Source: Daucus carota subsp. sativus (taxonomy: Eukaryota > Streptophyta > Magnoliopsida > Apiales > Apiaceae). From it: 64,000 nucleotides of DNA. Both the position numbers and the translations under genes were made by a program. Every line of letters starts with the position of its first letter. Position 1 is the first letter of the stretch. This document shows positions 58,843-64,000 of this stretch, in pieces. The DNA is taken from NCBI RefSeq assembly GCF_001625215.2, contig NC_030381.2:4303131-4367130 (forward strand), written 5' to 3'. The notes under the pieces were generated by a model, which ran no database searches, was not told the DNA's origin, and worked only from the letters and a program-made list of their open reading frames with translations.

Positions 58843-60457
58843 GACTAATTTAAGTGAAAAAATTATTCAATGCACAAACTGAAACCGAGAACTGAATTAA
58901 ATACAAATGAACAAACGCTATTGTATTCTATATGCTGATTTTGTTAACTTATTTTTTGCCTAAAGCTTGATTAAAAGATTTTTTTAAAATATATATATCT
59001 TGATCGTGTGCTAGTACAACTAATTTTTTGGGTTAAAAATAAGTGGATATAAAACTCGGTCAAAAATCATATTAATCGGTCAAAAATCTGTCAAAATATT
59101 AAAATTGTAAAAATTTGGGGAAAAGAATTTAAAAAATTAAAATAATTATATATATTATAAATATTATTAAATTAATCCCGATTAATAAATCGAATAATCA
59201 TTGTGACTAGTCATCAATTTTCTGACAAAACACTAATCGATTGTTTGTGATTTTCGCTTTTTACAATACTACATCATACATATTTTAAATATTTTATTTA
59301 TTTTTTTAAAAAAAATTTAAGTTAATATAATCCTATATTCAAGTCCATCACTTCTTGTAAAATTAAAAGGATGGATTTCCAGTATTTTAATACTGATCAT
59401 CTAATGGAATTTCAAATAAAGAAAGTCTTGAAAAATTTAATATTAGATCTTTCTCCCTCTTCGTTCACTATATATATGGATTTAGACAATATATTTTCTA
59501 GTGTTAAAAGCAAAAGTGTTGGTTTAAATGAAAAAAATTGATCGGAGATCACACGTCTGTGTTATCATTGATATCAAATGATTTCACTATATACATGAAT
59601 ATCATCATATTATTGATAACACGTGATTCGGTATCACCGTCGGTCTTTAAATAAAAGTGTCACAAAAATTAGCGGATTGAATATCAAAAATTTTAGCGTC
59701 GTGGATGGGCAATGAATTTTCGAACACAAACTAAAAGCAACACAATTCTTTGAGCACTTTTCACTCTCTCCCATTCTTCACTCTTTCTCAGCAATGAATA
59801 TTCCCGTTCTTCACTCTCTCTCAACGGCGAATACACATTGACGACGGGGAAGGAAAATAACAATCTATGAGTCTACGAATCTTCAGAAAATAGTCGAGGT
59901 TTCACAGATTTAGAGTTATACAATTAGCAATTAGGGCTTCTTTCAGCAATTTAGGGTTTTAATATGTAGCAAATTGTGTCTTTTTCGGCGATCGAGAGTT
60001 TCAACTATTTATGATTATACATCAATTGGAACTTTTATCTGACGTGTTATAAAGACATCACAATTAAAAATTAAGATAAAAACAAATATAGTTGACTGTC
60101 GTGAACGATCTGAAATATATGTAATAATATAAGCATAGTGACGTTTAACTTATTTTTCAACACAACATATACGAAATGATTTAAAATATATAAATGTAGT
60201 ACCTGACGTATTACCTTTTTTCTCCGAATAATATGGACTTTATGTAATGACGTGACACAATTAAAGATTATTACCGTGCCTGAAAAAAAATAATCAAAAT
60301 CACATATATTTCTTTCCGGAAATAGTATATACAAACAATTGAATATAATTTTCATGTACAAACAAATCAAAATATAACCAAATAAATAATTACAAAAAAC
60401 TGAATGCTATTATCATTTACGAACAATTTGAATTCCGTTCATGTAAATATTAACACC
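58843..60457. other. Spacer after the S/L recombination junction
   Basis: The leader of copy 7 ends near 58927. The following text matches 12700-14176 of the L side but is more diverged than U1-U3 are from each other. No gene is supported. Confidence 0.55.
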
Positions 60458-60699
60458 TAGGGGTGGCAATATCAGACACGACCCGAACCCAACCCGAACC
60501 CGCAACCCGATTTACTGAGACAAAACTCGAAAGTGACCCGAAAATCACCCGATTGACACGAAATGGACCCGAAATTAGAATTTCGTTTCTAATAACTTCA
60601 ATTTTCAGTTTTATTTAATTTTAAGTAATTTTAGCTTGAACCGAAATCGACCCCATTGCTGACACTAACACGACCCGTTACCCGAAATTGCCACCCCTA
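60458..60699. mobile_element. hAT-like MITE with perfect TSD (U4 copy)
   Basis: 242 bp, TIRs TAGGGGTGGCAAT / ATTGCCACCCCTA. Both flanks are TTAACACC (60450-60457, 60700-60707), a perfect 8-bp duplication that confirms the hAT-type insertion. The copies in U1-U3 have a left flank changed to TTAACACA. Confidence 0.92.
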
Positions 60700-62377
60700 T
60701 TAACACCACCTCCATATTCTATGAAACCTCAAAATTATAATTCTCTTATACACTTAGCCAAGGACCTTAATTGTTCTAGAGACATAATTTTCTTCAACAT
60801 TTTAACACTTAGCCAAGAACCTTGTTTCAGACCGATATTAAGAAGTTGATTTATCAAGTAATCCATATGTCTCACTTAATTTTATGCATTTTTTTCACTA
60901 TTCAACAAGTATTTCAATACTCTTATAAAATATAATTTGATAACTTATTTTTAAGATTTTTTCCGGAATAAAAATTTAGATATTAAAATTTTGTATAGAT
61001 AAAAATATTTTTAAAATAATTACAAAATTATATTTTACACAAATATTAAAATGCCTGCGCGTTCCGTTCCTCGACACCGGGCAGGAGTATATATTACTCA
61101 GAGGCAAGGAGGGAGTAGCGGACAAAGACAGACGAGAAAGAGTATAGTTCATGGGAGTTTTAACAAGTCTGACAAGAGTATTGATGAAATAAGCATAAGA
61201 ATGGTTCTTCAACTTGGTGAGGTGAAATATTGATTCATGAAAGCAATCACACAGCTGAATTAATCTAACCTCCTAAGTCAGGGTCCGGCCATCCATCTTG
61301 ATTTTTATGGAGCATTTTCTTCATTATTTACTGCAAATATTTCATATAAATCAGCATAAAAAATATGATAAATGACTTTTGACATGTAAACACTCAAAGA
61401 AAAATACAGATATTTAATCTTACATTTTTCACGAAGAACTTTTGAGTTGAACTAGGTCTAAACTTCATTCAATCGGATCACGATATAAGAGGAGCAAGAC
61501 ACCTGGAAGTGAGATTAGACCTGAGAATATACAAGCTTACACTCAATCAGTGTTGGAACAAGATTAAAGTGATGCAATTATTTGTATGATATATATAAAA
61601 TGATCAATCACATATATACTGGTGATTTGAGAATTAATGAATGATGTTGCTCAACGATTATGGATAAAGAGAAGGATAAAACGAGAACTACGTGTGGTTT
61701 TGTGATGTATATCAGATCTAGATCCAAATCTAGATCGGCGATGACGATGACGATGGGGATGTGTGGTTCTGTGATGTATATCAGATCTAGATCCAGATCA
61801 AGATCTAGATCGGCGATGACGATGACGATGGGGATTTGAGAATTCAGGGATGAGGTAGTTTAAAGAATATAAATATAAAGACGGTTTAGTGATGTATATA
61901 AAGTGAAATCAATCAGATCTTGATTTTTATATCGGCGATGACGACGAACGATTTGAGAATTTAAGGATGAGGTAGTTCAAAGAATATAAATAAAAAGACG
62001 GATAACACGAGAAGCAAGAACTTTGAGAATTTTATACATAAATTCAAGATGTTATACCCACCCGGTTCACTCAGCTTGCACCCAATCTACCTCGAGTCCA
62101 CTAAAACCTCAGTGAGACTCCGAAGAGGCCCAAATGAAAAGGGCTCCAGACAAGTTAAAGAGCCAATCCTTGATCCTCCGTTCCACTAGGCCCCATCCTC
62201 TCCTACTAGGCCCCACCTAGGTCTTATCAAGGCCCAGCTTGGAGTTCATCTTCGGGCCCACAAACTATTTAGTAGTTTGTACTAAAATAAAACTATATAT
62301 ATATAGTTCATGTTACTGATAGAACTCTTAGCCTAATAACTTTTAAAACTGATATCTCTCAGGTTTTTTTTTAAAGT
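60700..62377. other. Right-hand spacer of U4
   Basis: Diverged version of 30622-32201. The GATCTAGATC minisatellite (about 61700-61945) has an extra 'ccaaatctagatc' segment. A short (TA)n run lies near 62296. It resembles positions 1-296 more closely than the U1-U3 ends do (for example 'gctccagacaag' in the same context and 'ggcccagcttggagttcatc'). No gene is supported. Confidence 0.55.
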
Positions 62378-62594
62378 AGAACCCGCAGCCGCTACCATTC
62401 GGGTGCGCACGAGGTAAACCCACGAGCTCACGTAATAGCCTACAAACTACGTGAACCAAGGTAAACCGCACTTAAGTGCGGCAGGCTTTGATCCAAGAGG
62501 CATAGCCACACATTCTGCCCCCTTCGGGAGTCGAACCTGTGACCAAGAGGATACAAGTCCCCTTTTTTAACCAACTGAACCAACCCTTGCGGGC
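62378..62594 (-). mobile_element. tRNA-derived SINE, Au-like, start of U5
   Basis: Same family and site as 297-502, 32264-32480 and 45121-45337, slightly diverged (agaacccgcag at the left end, ccccttcgggag near box B). Confidence 0.76.
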
Positions 62595-62904
62595 ATCTCT
62601 TAGGTAAGTTAACTAAGATTTCGCAGGAGAACTTGTCTTATTTTATAGTTTTGTATTCTCCAGTTGAATTTTGTATTTAGTATTGAAATCATGAGAGATT
62701 TTAACAATTGAATTCAAAGATTCTATTCAAAATTTTGGGTTTTGCAACAACATTTACCTTGTTTGTAGTATAAATTAGGTTTCTCAAGCAGAATTCGCTT
62801 TATTGTGTAGAATTAATATGATATTTACGTAAAGTGCGTTCAGGTGTATAATTTTGCCTTATTTCTAGTATCGTGTTTATATATTATATACTAAAATTAT
62901 TTTT

Positions 62905-63130
62905 AACACAAAAACAAATTAAAATATAACAAAATAAATGTTGCTTTATCGATATACTACATGTTGGGGAAATCAGAAGCCGAACAAATCAAAATATAAC
63001 AAAATAACTCTAGCTTTACCGGTACACTGCATGTTGGAGATATGAGAAGCCGAACAAATCAAAATATAACAAAATAACTATAGCTTTATCGATACGGTGC
63101 ATGTCGGGGAAATGAGAAGCCGGGCTTCTA
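62905..63130. repeat. 72-bp minisatellite, 3 copies
   Basis: Three repeats (starting near 62912, 62983 and 63056), one more than in the other S subunits. Confidence 0.8.
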
Positions 63131-63439
63131 CATGAGACTATTGATAAACTCACTATAGAAATGGTTCTTCAACTTGGAGAGCAGAAAGATTTATTCAAAT
63201 TCATTCATTGCTAATTATTCGAGACAAATAAACTTAAATACTGAATTAGTAAAGATCCAGTGCCTAACTATTACATTAGCTAAGCACTTTCACTTCCTCA
63301 AATTCAATTTTTTTTTTCCTAATCTAATTTATTTATTTTACAATAATAGTTCATTTATTGTGATTGAAGCATCGGCCTTCTTTGGAGTATCTTTCTTTCC
63401 GGAGATACACTGAGTATGTTTGGTTTGAGATCCGTTGTT

Positions 63440-63811
63440 TCAACCATCCATGCTGGGGAAACAGCTCTTCATCAACAGCTGCTTCAGTGCTGAGATGAGC
63501 TCTTCCGTCGGCTTCTCTGGTGGTGACCTGGACTCCTCACAGAAGCTCGCGTGCCGCTCCAAAGCCTCCTTCTTGCTGATCCTCCAGCCAGATCTCTTCA
63601 TCTCCTCCTTCACCGCCTCGCCACACAGCCCGCAGATCCACCAGCCTTCATTCCTCTCCCTAACACGAGCAATGTACGCAATGGTACACTCCTCCATCAA
63701 CTCGCAGCACTGGCACTTCACCACTTCAAGCGGTCTGTTCACCACATCATCATTCTCCGCTGATTCAGCTCCTTGCACCTCGACAACTGCGGTCTCCTCC
63801 GTCTCCATCAT
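63440..63811 (-). CDS. DUF1677 family protein, short form (copy 8)
   Basis: A 123-aa short form and the most diverged copy. The N-terminus reads VVEVQGAE with only two Asp in the acidic run, CQCCELMEEC in the core, KKEALERH, and SCFPSMDG as the last residues (Gly in place of Ala). All six core cysteines are present and the 32-codon tail deletion is shared, so that deletion predates the spread of S copies. Start at the MM pair (63811); TATA box at 63893-63900. Function unknown. Confidence 0.86.
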   Translation of the reverse strand: MMETEETAVVEVQGAESAENDDVVNRPLEVVKCQCCELMEECTIAYIARVRERNEGWWICGLCGEAVKEEMKRSGWRISKKEALERHASFCEESRSPPEKPTEELISALKQLLMKSCFPSMDG

Positions 63812-63892
63812 GACTAATTTAAGTGAAAAAAGTATTCAATGCACAAACTGAAACCGAGAACTGAATTAAATACAAATGAACAAACGCTATTG

Positions 63893-63900
63893 TATTTATA
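63893..63900 (-). promoter_or_regulatory. TATA box of DUF1677 copy 8
   Basis: TATAAATA on the minus strand, at the conserved spacing from the MM start. Confidence 0.6.
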
Positions 63901-64000
63901 TTCTCTTTCTCCCACTCGGAGCCTTGAGAATAGACAAACTCAGTACAAATAAGGAAAATGTATGAGATCATATACATCTCGGTGCTGCTCTAGGCTCTTG

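Larger units (their letters stand above)
45121..62377. repeat. Tandem unit U4 (CACTA insertion, S/L deletion)
   Basis: 17,257 bp, SINE to SINE. Removing the 10,789-bp CACTA element and its 3-bp duplication leaves about 6.46 kb, so about 6.4 kb (one subunit) is missing compared with U3. The left part up to 46958 and the segment 57748-58915 are nearly identical to U3. From about 58940 rightward it matches the L-side flank of the other units but with clearly more substitutions. Confidence 0.82.
62378..64000. repeat. Tandem unit U5, left part (runs off the window)
   Basis: Begins at the SINE. The start-of-unit spacer is cut near 62905, where about 1.5 kb present in U3 (about 32790-34325) is missing and the sequence enters the 72-bp minisatellite directly. 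The S gene follows at 63440, and the window ends just upstream of its promoter. Confidence 0.8.

Noticed and set aside
297..64000. The large repeat as a very long LTR or a giant transposon unit
   Set aside because: No TG/CA ends, target duplications or transposition genes are shared by the units. The repeats are head-to-tail, adjacent and contain host genes, as expected of segmental tandem duplication.

Overview
This window is nuclear DNA of a flowering plant, probably a eudicot. The evidence is AT-rich spacer DNA, intron-bearing transposase genes with normal GT/AG junctions, tRNA-derived SINEs, Copia (Ty1) fragments, a complete CACTA (En/Spm) transposon, several MITE families, and a plant-specific DUF1677 gene family. 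The species cannot be named from the sequence. There are no rRNA genes, no CRISPR arrays and no bacterial-style operons.

The backbone is a tandem array of one unit of about 12.86 kb. Each unit starts at a minus-strand SINE and is itself an old dimer of two related subunits of about 6.4 kb. Each subunit carries one minus-strand DUF1677 gene: a short form (S, 123-128 aa) on the left and a long form (L, 156 aa) on the right. Five units are visible. U1 (about 297-16034) is the most altered: its first subunit keeps only the 3' end of the gene, and it has collected a retroposon, a MULE-type MITE, a Harbinger-like MITE with a hAT-like element nested inside, and a second hAT-like element. U2 (19541-32263) and U3 (32264-45120) are almost identical. 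U4 (45121-62377) has gained a 10.8 kb CACTA element and lost about 6.4 kb by S/L recombination, which left its DUF1677 copy without the TATA region. U5 (62378 onward) is cut by the window edge. Eight DUF1677 copies are visible: five with an intact frame and TATA box (11770, 21926, 27933, 34803, 63440), one intact frame without the promoter (58456), one frameshifted (40805) and one remnant (6434).

Between U1 and U2 (16035-19540) lie two broken Copia pieces in opposite orientation: a plus-strand gag-protease-integrase-RT fragment, then a minus-strand LTR with its polypurine tract and 3' internal region.

The CACTA element (46959-57747) has 13-bp TIRs, a perfect 3-bp target duplication (TCT), and two genes that read through once introns are placed: a TNP2-type transposase (3 exons, 1108 aa) and a TnpA-like Transposase_24 protein (6 exons, 500 aa). 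Units U2 and U3 supply the exact empty site, so it inserted after the array formed. An extra internal cluster of subterminal-type repeats between its two genes is unusual.

The most informative features are the DUF1677 array, with its paired long and short isoforms and visible recombination scars, and the apparently autonomous CACTA element. I saw nothing that looks like a wholly new class of system.
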